Below are positions 1 to 10,490 of a stretch of DNA of 64,000 bases, piece by piece. Position numbers and translations under genes: made by a program. How positions within the stretch are numbered: position 1 is the first letter of the stretch; each line of letters opens with the position of its first letter. Source of the stretch: Poecilobothrus nobilitatus (taxonomy: Eukaryota; Arthropoda; Insecta; Diptera; Dolichopodidae); NCBI GenBank assembly GCA_947095535.1, contig OX352774.1, positions 73,346,416-73,410,415 of the forward strand. The letters are read 5' to 3'. Below the pieces are notes generated by a model that saw only the letters and a program-made list of their open reading frames with translations, was not told the DNA's origin and did no database searches.

Positions 1-1499
1 TTACAGAAAATAAAAGGGATCATTCTTGGTGTACCTATAGTTTTTTTTATTTAAATTGAGATAAATAAAATTGTCAAAGTTAAAAAATTATACACCAAAA
101 TGGTTGAGTAAGTTATATCGACTTGGGAAAAGTATCATCAATTTACAAATAATTGTTGCTGGTATTGATGATAATAGACATGCCATTCCTAAGCGCCTAC
201 TGAAGAAGTGATTCAAATCGTGATTTTGTAATCAACTCCAAAATCCTTGTTAATTTGTCTTCTAAATACATATTTCAGTAACAAAGCATTCAAAATAGTG
301 AAACCATCATTAAAGAATGATACAAAATTCTGTACATAAACCACCACTAAACACCAAAATTCCAAACACAATTTTAGGGAGAAGAAACTTACATGATTTA
401 AATTCAAAATTACTGAAGCCAATTCGCATTTTGTTTTCATTAATTCTTTTTAGGTTTTTATCCTTCCTTACAAAAACATTGATAGTTAAGGTTTTAAGTA
501 TTTTGCTGTTTGATGTAAAGATATCGACTGGTAGAATTAATTACATGTTTAACAAAATGTATTCTCAAGAACAGATTATATTAAAAAAAGAATTTTAATG
601 AAAATTATACTGAACTGAGGCGAGGTTAAGAGTGCACTTTAAGGTGTTAAACAAATAAAAAAAAAAGTTTTTTAAATCTGCTTTTGTGAAGGTTATCATA
701 AGTTTTTGGTAGAACTATCATGTGAACTAAAAAGATAACTCTTTAAACTAGCAGTAAGTTATATATGTGCTTCAAACTTAATAATATGATAAATACATTT
801 AATTTTATTATATGAATATGTTTTTTTTGTATTTGTTGCAAAAACTATTCTTTAGTTACTTAACTATGATAAGGTACTGTGTCTGAAAAACTAAAGGTAT
901 TTAATTTAATGAAATCAAAAGATATTTTTTTAGAGCATCCAAGTGGTTTTAATTTAAATTTTTTTTTAAAGTTTTCTTAAGAAATTAGATACATTGTTTT
1001 TCTTTTGTGTTTCGCTTGTCATCTGGCAACAAACGCATAACTATAAACTTATATTTTTAAATTTTGCCTCCAGCTTTTATATTAATTTCATAGACTTTAA
1101 AACTTATATATACTTATATTTATGTATTTATTTGACATATTGAAATAAACTTTTTCAAAGAAATCTCGATTGTAACAATATAGTTTAGAAAATTACAGAA
1201 AAATTTGCTATTAAAAATTTATTTTCTACTTTTTAGTTCAAAAAAGCTGTTTTTTAAAAATTTTTTTTATTTATTTTATTTTATTCTTTTTAGTAACGAC
1301 AAATATAAGTATTGAATTTTTTTTTTCCTTGTTTAATTTTGAATTTTTACAGTTGCCCTCACAGTCTATAATTATATTATTACCTGTTATAATATAGAAT
1401 ATATTGAATTTTTTTATTATTAATTTATTGTGGCAAAATTTTTAAAAAATTAAGAAAACGTTGCATAGCTATAAAATTTAAAATTTAAATAAAAATATT
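1..1499. other. A+T-rich sequence without recognised gene
   Basis: Low-complexity A+T-rich DNA with many T and A runs. Two overlapping frames on opposite strands (213-440 minus, 317-598 plus) show no recognisable motif, and the overlap suggests chance. No repeat family described elsewhere in the window was recognised before about 1500. Confidence 0.6.
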
Positions 1500-1587
1500 G
1501 CAATTTTATAATGTTCTTTATTTTCACTTAAAAATGCGACCCTTTGAAAACTTTGATTTATATACTGCCTTGTTTTATCTTTCTTTT
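1500..1587 (+). repeat. Terminal fragment of a family A-like repeat
   Basis: The sequence reads like the distal end of family A: an AAATGCG block, then a TTTGAAAAC stretch, then a ...CTGCCTTG terminus, compared with AAATGTGCG and CTACCTTG in the better copy ending near 3026. Its last 31 bases (1557-1587) are a perfect inverted copy of 4338-4368, the matching end of another family A copy. This shows both belong to one subfamily. Confidence 0.55.
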
Positions 1588-1802
1588 ATAGCATGACATT
1601 TTAATATTTCTTTTTTTCTATCTGTTATGTGTGTAAATATCAGATGTGCACATATACATAAGAAATAGCCTTTAAAAATATTTAAAAAACAATCAAAGTA
1701 ACATTTTTTGTTCTCTTTTTTTCTATTCGTTTTTATTTTTCTTCCAGTATTACATTTTACTTTTTTTTTTCTGTTATTTAGGTACACTAAGAACTTATTT
1801 TT

Positions 1803-3026
1803 TAGCACATTTCCAAAAAATTTTTGAAAAAATGTGCTTATTAGTTTCACTCTGTCCGTCCGTCCGTCTGTTTACAAAACTTCTACACCGTTAAAGATAG
1901 AAAAAAAAAATTTTAACCATAGTTAGGTCTCATAAAAAAAATAATTTTGTGGAACAACTTTTTCATGTAGCCCCCCCCCCATTACGGAGCTACAGCCCCT
2001 CAAACTTTGAAAAAGCTCTATTTTTAAATGCATATATCTTATGTTCTGCTTAAGATTTTTTCAATCTGAAAACGTCATTCGACAGGTATTTCTTTTATCT
2101 TTGTAAATTAATATCAAAATTTAACCAATTTTTTAAATTTAGTATTTAAATTTACCGTTATGTGAAAACCAAATTTTGCATGATTTTTCTACTTTCATAA
2201 CTCCGGCACGCTTCTAGATAGAAGCTTGAAATTTTGAGGCAAGAAAGAACTTTTAGAATTAGTATAAGTTTGCTCAGAAAATTTTTTCGGATCACCCCCT
2301 GTTTATGAGCTATTAGGGCTTAAAAATTGAAAATTTGCTATTTTTAAACACCTGTAACTTAGGAACCTGTACACATTTTACTTTTGCAAGATATAAAAAT
2401 TAAAGCTACAATAATATATTTTTACGTGTGTTAAAGATTTATTTTAGTTGTAAAGGGTTCCAAAGTTGCAGCTCTTCAAAATTGCAAAAAAGCCCCATTT
2501 TCAGATGTATATATATAAAACAATATCAAAATTATGTAATGCTTTGTAATTTACGATTTAAATTTACCGTTATGTGCAAACCACATTTTGCATGAAATTT
2601 CTTTTTTCATAACTCCGGCACCCCTTTAGATAGGAACCTGAAATTTTGAGACAACTTTTAGAATTAGTATAAGTTTCCTCAGAAAATTTTTTGGTAACAC
2701 CCCCTCTTTAAGAGTTATTACGCCTCACAAATTGAAAATTTGCTATTTTTAGACACCTGTAACTTAGGCACCTGTACAAATTTTTCTTCGGCAAGACATG
2801 AAAATTAAAGGTTCAATAATATATTTTTATGTGTGGTAACGGCTTTTCTTAGTTATATAGGATTCCGGACTTACGGCCCCTCAAAATTTCAAAAATGTCC
2901 TATTTTCACATTTTTTCTTATTACATGAAATTTTCAAATTTTTGTGCAAGTCGCAATTCTAAACAGTTTGTATTGAGTTTTGGAAATGTGCGCTTTTAAA
3001 AACCGTTGGTTTACATTCTACCTTGT
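1803..3026 (+). mobile_element. Family A interspersed repeat, two-unit copy
   Basis: The best full-length family A copy. It opens with a hairpin (AGCACATTT at 1804, AAATGTGCT at about 1830-1838), followed at about 1855 by a CTGTCCGTCCGTCCGTC tract. The body contains two direct units 412 bp apart, located by TTACCGTTA at 2152 and 2564 and ATAACTCCGGCAC at 2197 and 2609. A perfect 14-bp inverted repeat GCACATTTCCAAAA lies at 1805-1818 and 2978-2991. Beyond the right arm a conserved tail runs to a CTACCTTG end. No coding capacity is visible, so this is a non-autonomous element. The ends were set by comparison with copies at 47959-49234 and 57646-58472. Class is uncertain: the hairpin end, subterminal inverted repeats and central repeat units fit a Helentron/DINE-like element, but a foldback MITE is possible. 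Confidence 0.75.
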
Positions 3027-3029
3027 TTT

Positions 3030-4337
3030 TTTTAATATTAAATTTATGCATACAGTCTATTTCAAAAATAGAAATTATTAGCTATAGAACATTCTAAATT
3101 TGTTTTTGTTCGTTTATGTTTACCGTCCATTCATATAAATATAACTGTTGCCTACATATTAAAAAATAATAAATCGATAAATCAACTAAATATGTAGTTG
3201 GGAATTTGGGAATTTGGTGTGACTGTGTTAGCAGATTTTTAATAGTACAGCACACATAAAAATATGCATACCATTTTTGTACATGTTTGTACCTACATAC
3301 ATATGTACTGTAGTAAAAAAATTTGGTTTTAAAAGTATGTAATTGAGAATATATTACATTGCTTACTTCTAAATGCTGATGTTTTTGAATTAAAAAAATA
3401 TTATTTTGCTTTTTCTAGACGATGTAGATATACATATATGTATGTATGTACATAACATATATTTATGATTAATTCATAATTATTGTTATTGAAAAGAAAA
3501 ATATTGTTGTTATTCACTATTTTTAAAAAAAACTGGATTTCTTATTTTTAATATATTCTTTTTGTTGTTTAATGTTTTTACAAATTTGGAAATATATTCT
3601 TAGTTTTTATGTTTCAGAAAAAGGCATTAGTGGTGCAGATCATCATTTCCTAATATATCTTAATTTAAAAGCAGCTCCCAATTTAGATATCAATGTTAGG
3701 GCCATAATATGCCATTTTAATAAGTTAAGAGTTTCGAAAGAAAAGCCCTATTTTAATTATAATTAAGAAAGGAAAAACACATATGTATATAAATATTATA
3801 AATAAACACATTGCTTTTATAAATAAAAATGTATACTAAAAATCAATTGATTTGATGAAAAAAAACTTAAATTTAACACTTGCTTACTAAATTTTAAGTA
3901 AATGCATATTAAATTTTACACTGTGTTCTCAAGTGCGGCACATTAATTTGTTTACACATTCATATCTTTCAAATTCATCGCTTTCAAACCAAAAATATTT
4001 TCGAAGCACATATTATTACATATTTTGAAGTATGTACCTATGTATATGTACGCATACAATGCAATGGCTCCATAAAAAACAATAGTCTTTTATAGAAAAA
4101 AAATAACATTTATGTAGTACGTATACGTATTGGTATTGGGATTGGTGAGTTTAGTAAATTTAGATAAAATGTTTTATTTTGGTTCTGTAATAATTCTGTT
4201 AAAAATTCTGTTATATCTTTGTATGAAAATTTAATTTTGAAATTAAGCTAATTTCTCTAATGTTTTTCGATATTATTATTTTAAAATCATGTATTGTTAT
4301 CGGGATCTGATCCAAGCAAGTTAATAAAAAGCTGTTA
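3030..4337. other. A+T-rich spacer with ACATATGTATGT tracts
   Basis: No gene is recognised. Alternating CATATGTATGTACAT-type stretches occur near 3290, 3430 and 4035; such tracts are common in fly genomes. A 64-codon frame at 3572-3766 has no recognisable motif. Confidence 0.55.
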
Positions 4338-4910
4338 AAAAGAAAGATAAAACAAGGCAGTATATAAAACAAAAGGCCAACAAAGTTGTGACTTACACGA
4401 AAATTTCTAAATTTTTTTAGAATTTTTTTATGTAATAAAAAATTTCTTCAATTTTAAGGAAACACTACATAATTAAAAAAAAAATTTTGTGTTTTACAGT
4501 AAATAAATTTGAGCAAATGCTTAAGTTACAGATTTTTAAAAATAGCAAATTTTAATTTTTTGAAACCTAATAGCTCTTAAATAGGTAGAAAAAGAAAACT
4601 TTTCTGAGGAATCTTATTCTCCAAGATGAATCTCCCCTGTTCAATTCAAGGTTAAGACTAACAATGTTCCGTAAATGCGGGGATACGAATTTAAAAATTT
4701 TACACTTAACGGTAAATTTTAATACTAAATTTCTAAAAAAATTTTAAATTTTCAAAAATAAATATTCAAATATGAAGGACTTTTTCTAACGTTAAGGGAC
4801 TGTAGTTTCTTAACGAGTAGAACTACATGAAAAAATTCGTTTACAAAACAATTTTTTTATGAATTCTATCTACGGTAAAAAAGTGGGCGGGCGGAAAGTA
4901 ATAAAATTCT
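4338..4910 (-). repeat. Family A copy, degraded, reverse orientation
   Basis: Reading the minus strand from 4910, the copy starts in the GTCC-type tract (plus strand GGGCGGGCGG near 4887) and passes through the ACTACATGAAAAA and TTAACGGTAAATTT core landmarks. It ends at the CTGCCTTG terminus near 4355. Only one core unit remains. Its terminal 31 bases match 1557-1587 perfectly in inverted orientation. There is no coding content. Confidence 0.6.
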
Positions 4911-5236
4911 TCAATGAATATTTCTTATTAAAAATATATTTATGGAAGAATGTTTTTCTAAAAGGGCGAACTAAGTTGGAATCTATCTAAATTTATATTC
5001 TTTAATTAATTTAAGAGAACAGTCGGTTTTATATCCTTCTCGAAGCTTGTAATTTTCTTTGAAATTTTTCGTTTGTTCGTTTAAGAAATTCTTATAAAGT
5101 TTTTGTTTTAATTTCCAGATTTTTTAGAGCATCTATATTTTGTTAAAGTTTTCAAAAGAAAAGAATACTTAATTAACCAGTGGTTTGAGGATAATTACCA
5201 AAATTTATTTCAAAATTTCTGGCTAATTCCTTTATT

Positions 5237-5400
5237 TTACTCTGTGACAAAACTACTTCTCCGTGTGAGATAATGCAATAAGATTGTAACCATGGTTAGT
5301 TCTTATAAAACTAACCATGAGAACTTTTTTATGTATTTTTATGTATAGCTCATTTTGCTAAGGGGCGTGAATCATCTCAATGTTGGAAAAAGGCATGTTT
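5237..5400 (+). repeat. Family A head fragment with small palindrome
   Basis: Starts CTCTGTGACAAAACT..., matching the family A head after its GTCC tract. It continues through the TAACCATGGTTAG block typical of family A position 60-100. A perfect 11-bp inverted repeat CATGGTTAGTT (5291-5301) and AACTAACCATG (5309-5319) with a 7-base loop is private to this copy. The rest of the element is missing. Confidence 0.45.
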
Positions 5401-6070
5401 TGAATATAACCCAAGTTCCACTAATTACTTACTTAAAACCACAGGAAACTTCCCAAACATTAAAAACTTTATATAAATATCTACAATGAATTTAAAAATG
5501 AGTGTTCAACAAAACTAGAGCTGCTAATGTTAAGACACAAATATTTTTGTTTACGTGATTCATTTTAGTTAATTAATTATTAAGCATTTAATTCAAAAAA
5601 AAAAAAAATTTCTTTATGTTGTATCTTTAGGCAAGAAAGTAATAATCAATATTTTTTTAATGAATGATATTTTCTTTTCCTAGAACATGAATTAAAAACA
5701 AAAGAGAGTGACAAGGAAAACGTTAATTATTATGTTATAGATACTCAATAAAATATTCATTGATAAGTTGAAAGTTTTTTTTATAGAATTAGCGATGATG
5801 AGTAAAAATTAATCAGTGTTAATGAATATAGGTTGTATAATATAAGACTTATGATTTATAATATTAAGGTTAAGGTAAATGATTTTTTGTGTGTATATTG
5901 TCTTTTTCTTAATATTTTTCTAATTATGTAAGATAAGAGTTAATCAAATACAGTGATTTTCAGAAACAATCAGAAACTAAATTTAACTCAAATATTTTCG
6001 TTTTTATTTTTAACCTTTTTTTATCCTCAGATTTGATGATGTCTTAATAAATCTGAAGGTAATTGATTAA
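5401..6070. other. A+T-rich sequence, nothing recognised
   Basis: Plain A+T-rich DNA with short A and T runs. No frame of note and no match to the repeat families of the window. Confidence 0.55.
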
Positions 6071-6077
6071 GTGACTT

Positions 6078-6240
6078 ATGGCGTTGTGGTTAAGTCGCCA
6101 GCCTTTCAATCGGAGGACCTTGGGTTCAAATCCCGGTCAGGCAGGAAAGGGTGAAGTGGGTTTAGTCGATACAAACGAAATGTCATTAAATTTGATACTG
6201 AAGCACATAACTATAATACCTCTTAAAACAAAAATTTAAT
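6078..6240 (+). repeat. SINE with tRNA-Glu-like head
   Basis: Bases 6078-6146 resemble a tRNA: an A-box-like GGCGTTGTGGTTAAGTCG, a CCAGCCTTTCAATCGG anticodon-arm-like stretch, and a B box GGTTCAAATCC in a good T arm. The order and spacing recall insect tRNA-Glu. The flanking 5' and 3' bases do not form a 7-bp acceptor stem, so this is not a working tRNA. It is more likely the Pol III promoter head of a SINE. The downstream body to about 6240 is not shared clearly with the other heads in the window. Confidence 0.55.
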
Positions 6241-7031
6241 TTTGAGTATTGTATTTCTTATGCCGATTTTATATTGATTTTAAATTTTGTTAAATAATTC
6301 TTAAAAACACTACGATTTTGTTTAATAATTTCTCTTAATTTTAAGATTTTAAACTTTTGATATAAAATAAATTTTTTGGATCTTTTGAAATGAAAAATTA
6401 TTCAGTCCTTTAATGAAGTACAAAATAATAAATTAAAATTATTGATCCGCAGTAATTTGGAAATACATAGAATATACTTGTAATATGCATATTAATCTTA
6501 TATTTGTTTAATTTTTGAAAACTATATATATATGTAAGTAACTAACCAGAAAAAAAAATAGAAAAAATAATAAAGCGAAGGGAAATTATTCCAGATTTTT
6601 GCAACAATTATTTTGAAAGATCTTTTATGTACTTCTTTATAAAAATACAATTTAATATTTTTTCCATATATTTTGTATAATAAGAACAATAAAAGGTATG
6701 GATTATAATAGAGTTCTTTGATTCTGAGGGGAAAAAGATACGCTTTCCATAAAAGTCAATAATAAAAAAAAAAAATGTTTAGAATTTTAAATTTAAAAAA
6801 AAATAGTTTTTTAAGGAACTCAGGAATTTAATTTAAATATTTAAAATAGAAATGGTTCAAAATGTCCACGGTCAGGTCAAAAATAATATATAAAATATAA
6901 TAAAATATAAAATAAATAAAATATTAAATTAATTGAATACTTGTACCGAGATGGTCCATATGCTAGAGGCAATAGGGTCCTAAAAATATCAGCAGATATT
7001 TATATCTGTACAATATAGGTAATATAAAAAA
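6241..7031. other. A+T-rich sequence, nothing recognised
   Basis: A+T-rich DNA with several A runs and ATAAAATATAA-type near-repeats around 6885-6930. No gene recognised. Confidence 0.55.
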
Positions 7032-8275
7032 AACGAGAAAGAATACAGTTGACTTTGTCAACTCTTAGATACCCGTACGAACCGTTAGTATGTTCACAGC
7101 CTGTCACTCTGCTTACAATATTATTTTTTTAATATTTTAGTATTTTAAAATAATTTGGGTGAATTTTATAATTTCAAAAACTATGGGTTGTACATATATT
7201 CAAACTATATGTTTATATGTACATTCTTCAAAAGCAGATTCTAATCTTCCACATAACGATTATCAATCCAAAACTTTTTCAAATATTCTATAGTACCATT
7301 TAATACTAAGAGGTAAATGTATATTAAATTTACTTAGTACAAAATAGTAAATATAATTTTAAATATTATATTATATTGTATTTAAATATTCCATTGACAG
7401 AATAATTTCCTGTTAGTAGAATGAAATACATATATGTAGTAAATACTGCGCTATATAATATACATCTATACTCTTATCATTCATTCACTAGTGACATATA
7501 CGATATGTAAATAAACATGACATTATATAAGTATGTATATATATCAATATCATATAAATAAAAATTCTTCAAGCAACCGTTATGTTGTTTATTTATTTAC
7601 ATTTTTTTGTACTACGCATTATATTTCAACAATTTCAAATTATCGAGTAAAACAAAATGCAAAAATTCGTTAAAGAAATTTGTTAGAAAATTTGAAAAAA
7701 TCAAGTAACACTTTCGTCAATTATAAAGTAACCCTATATTATTAAAAAAAGTTGTTAACAGAAATAAGAGTATAATGTTGAAGCTTTAAGTTTTGTGTAT
7801 TACTTCAAAAAAATGTTAACAGGTGTTCAAGTTACAGGTGTTTAAATATAGGAAATTTTCAGTTTTTGACCCCTTACAGCTCCTAAACGGAGGGTGATAC
7901 AAAAAAAATTTCTGAAATAACTTATACTTATTTTCAAAGATCTAACTTCTGTCAAAATTTCAAGTTTTCAACTTAAACCGTTTAGAAGATAGAAGGGTTA
8001 AAGGATTTTGCAAAATTTTAGTTTCGCATAACGGTAAATTAAGACACCGTATGCCACAACTATAAATTGATTATATATATGCTTTTAAAGCTAATAAAAG
8101 TACTAATCGTTTGGCGTTTTCAAAATGAAGATATACCTTATACAACTTGTGCTATAACAATTTAAATATAGAGCTTTTTTGAACTTTTGGGGAGGTGTAG
8201 CTGCGTAACGGGTGGGGCTACAAACAACGGGTGAGAAGTAATTTTATTATACCCGATCCTATCGTACGGGTATAA
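7032..8275 (+). mobile_element. Family B interspersed repeat
   Basis: The left end has ACGAGAAAGAATACAG followed by a hairpin AGTTGAC-TTT-GTCAACT (about 7047-7063) and ATACCCGTACGAACCG. The right end is a hairpin of the ATACCCGAT...ATCGTACGGGTAT type at about 8248-8272. The interior from about 7680 to 8230 is homologous, in reverse, to the core of family A (GCATAACGGTAAATT, TTTCAAGTTTTCAACTT, the TCCTAAACGG stretch). Compared with the copies at 25911-26890 and 62503-64000, the GTCC-rich part before the right hairpin has been lost. Only chance frames are present. Confidence 0.75.
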
Positions 8276-8602
8276 AAATAGAAATAGATATTTTGTTTAT
8301 TAAATTATAAATTTCATTATTTTTTAAGGAGATTTTTAGTTAAACTTTAAAAAAGTTGTTTGTTACTTGAACAATGATGATACCCAAATTATTAAGGTTA
8401 GAAATACAAAATCAGAGTGGCAACCAATTATAAGCAGTAACATTTCTTGAAAATTTATCAAACAATTTTGAGTTAAAATAACCACAATTTTAGTTAAATT
8501 TATAAATATTTTTTTTTTAAATCTTTTGCTTTTTGTACTCTCTGAAAACTGCGTATGTAATACAAATTTTAATAGCCCACATCCGAGAGGAAAAGGGCCA
8601 AT

Positions 8603-9110
8603 AAATTTGTTTATAATATTTACTGTTATAAATAAAATCTTTCTAAATCTAAATCTAAACAAATTTTAAAAAGTGGTGATGTAATTATTTAACTATTAAC
8701 TGTTATCAGTTCTTAATACGTATTCAAAAATTTTTGAAATAATTATTAACCAACATTTAATCTTATTCATGATAAAAAAATGATTTCCTAAATAAAGAAT
8801 AATGTGGTTTCAAAAAAAAAAATTCAAATACTGCTGTCACTTGCATATATCCACTTTAACTCCAAAGATATTGATGAAGAGAATTATGTTGTCTGTGTTT
8901 TCTTTGACTTTCAGAATGCTTTCGACTGTACTGGTCATGAAATTCTCTTGTATAAACTTAAAAAAATGAATTTTTGTTTAAATGAAACAAAGAATGTCAA
9001 AACTTATTTATAGAACAGCAAACCTATTTCAAAATTATATAAGTGATATCTTATATTTAAATTTGAAAGATCAGATACAGTTCTATGATGATGAACCGGT
9101 AGAAATATAG
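8603..9110 (+). pseudogene. Decayed non-LTR retrotransposon reverse transcriptase
   Basis: A broken ORF2 fragment of a jockey/CR1-type LINE, whose product would copy element RNA into DNA at the target site. Landmarks appear in family order but in shifting frames. LKSGD at 8666-8680 corresponds to the usual FKSGD. LSVLNTYSKIFEIIIN at 8703-8750 corresponds to the RPISLLP...SKIFEKIIN block. CGFKKKNSNTAV from 8803 corresponds to QYGFRKxxST. VCVFFDFQNAFD at 8891-8926 is RT motif A, with its aspartate. FYDDE at 9081-9095 is the remnant of YADD. The frame changes at least four times, stops interrupt it (one replaces the Gln before CGF at 8800-8802), and the segment between motif A and YxDD is largely deleted. 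It is certainly non-functional. It sits between two family B copies. Confidence 0.85.
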
Positions 9111-9111
9111 A

Positions 9112-9745
9112 AATAAAAGTTTAACTACGAATAGGCATCGCCAAAAAACTAGTTTTGTGGAACAACTTTTTTCTGTAGCCACACCTGTTAAGGAGCTACA
9201 GCCCTACAAAGGTCAAAAAAGCCATATCTTTAAATTAACACAGGTTCTATAAGGCATATTTTCAATCATGAAACACCAAACGATAGGTGGTATTATAACT
9301 TTACAAATATATATAAAATAAATATGTGGCATGACAAAGTGGTATTTTAATATACCGTTATGTGAAACTAAATTTTTGCAAAAATTTGGAACCCTTCAAT
9401 CCTTCAAATGGTTTAACTTAGAAGCTTGAAATTGAGAGAAGTTAGATATTTGAAAATAAGTATGAATCATTTCAGGAAATAAATTTTTGCGCCTCCAGTT
9501 TAGGAGCTCTAAGGGGTCAAAAACTGAAAATTCTCGTTTTTTAAACACCTGTAACTTGGACACCTGTTCAAATTTTTTTGAAGTAATATACAAAAATTAA
9601 AGCTTCAACATTATATTTTTGTTTGCGTTAATATTTTTTCTTAATAATATAGGGTTACCTTATAATTAACGAAAGTGTGATGTTATTTTTCTCAAGTTTT
9701 CCTTATTGTTTTCGTTATTGTTTTCATTATTATTCATAATTTAAC
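9112..9745 (-). repeat. Family B core, reverse orientation, truncated
   Basis: Plus-strand landmarks are the reverse complement of family B: GTAGCCACACCTGTTAAGG with GAGCTACAG (about 9175-9200), ATACCGTTATGTGAAACT (about 9352), CACCTGTAACTTGG (9547) and ATAGGGTTACCTTATAAT with CGAAAGTGT (about 9650-9680). Both element ends are missing. The 65-codon minus frame at 9396-9593 is a by-product of the repeat. Confidence 0.65.
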
Positions 9746-9789
9746 AAGTAATGGAATTCTTATATCACATTTTTCAAAAATAATGAAAA

Positions 9790-10490
9790 ATTTATTTAAT
9801 ACTTTCACTCTATCTGCCGGTTCATCTCTTTTTCTATATTTCTGCTATCAGTTTATCTAGTTATGAAACTTCTAAACCGTTTGTGATAAAGAGAAGCGAA
9901 GCTAACGGTTATAATTCAATTTCTACTGAATTGTCAATTCGAAAACGACGCTAAACAACCGGAAATTTTTAATGCATTATAAATTAAGTGACATATAATT
10001 AAAATCAAAAGTAATAGCATAATTTTTGAAATTTAAAATTTAGATGTATTATTATAAATCTTTTTATCCCGTATATGATCTATAAGTTTATTTTTGAGAG
10101 CGATAAGATTTTTAAATAAGATCGTAAGTTACTTCAGAAAAAACATTTATTATTTTCTTTTGTTTTGGAGGTAATAATGAGTCAAAAATTGAATATTTGT
10201 TTTGGAGTTTACTGGATACTTGTGCAAATTTTTCAAAGTTTAGTTTCCAAAAATTTGAGCTAAAATATTTTATTTTTTACATGGCATGTTAACGCTTTAA
10301 TACTAAAAAAGATTTGCCTAAAATTAATGAAAAGAAACACTTAATTTTTCTTCATTTAAAAATTTCTAAGAAATATTAGAAATTTTGATGCAAAATAAGT
10401 TACAATTCTATAATTTTAGTTTTTTAATGTCATTTTTTTTAAATTTTCACCTTTAAAAATTTTTGATTTTTGACACTGCTTTGTTCTTTT
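9790..10490 (+). repeat. Family A copy, strongly degraded
   Basis: The head is recognisable at 9803-9880 (CTTTCACTCTATCTGCCG, then GAAACTTCTAAACCGTTTG). The tail is recognisable at about 10440-10480 (CACCTTTAAAAATTTTTGA, then CACTGCTTTGTTC), which parallels the CGCTTTTAAAAACCG...CTACCTTG end of better copies. The middle is poorly conserved, with one core unit at most. Confidence 0.45.

Noticed and set aside
1557..4368. One 2.8-kb transposon bounded by 31-bp terminal inverted repeats
   Set aside because: Both repeats are the matching termini of two separate family A-like copies. No target-site duplication or transposase was found, so two insertions explain it better, though I list the match as a finding.
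6078..6150. Functional tRNA-Glu gene
   Set aside because: The B box and anticodon region look tRNA-like, but no 7-bp acceptor stem can be formed and SINE relatives exist in the window.
8363..8662. 99-codon minus frame
   Set aside because: No recognisable motif. It lies just upstream of and partly antisense to the LINE remnant on the plus strand, and its composition is that of a chance frame.
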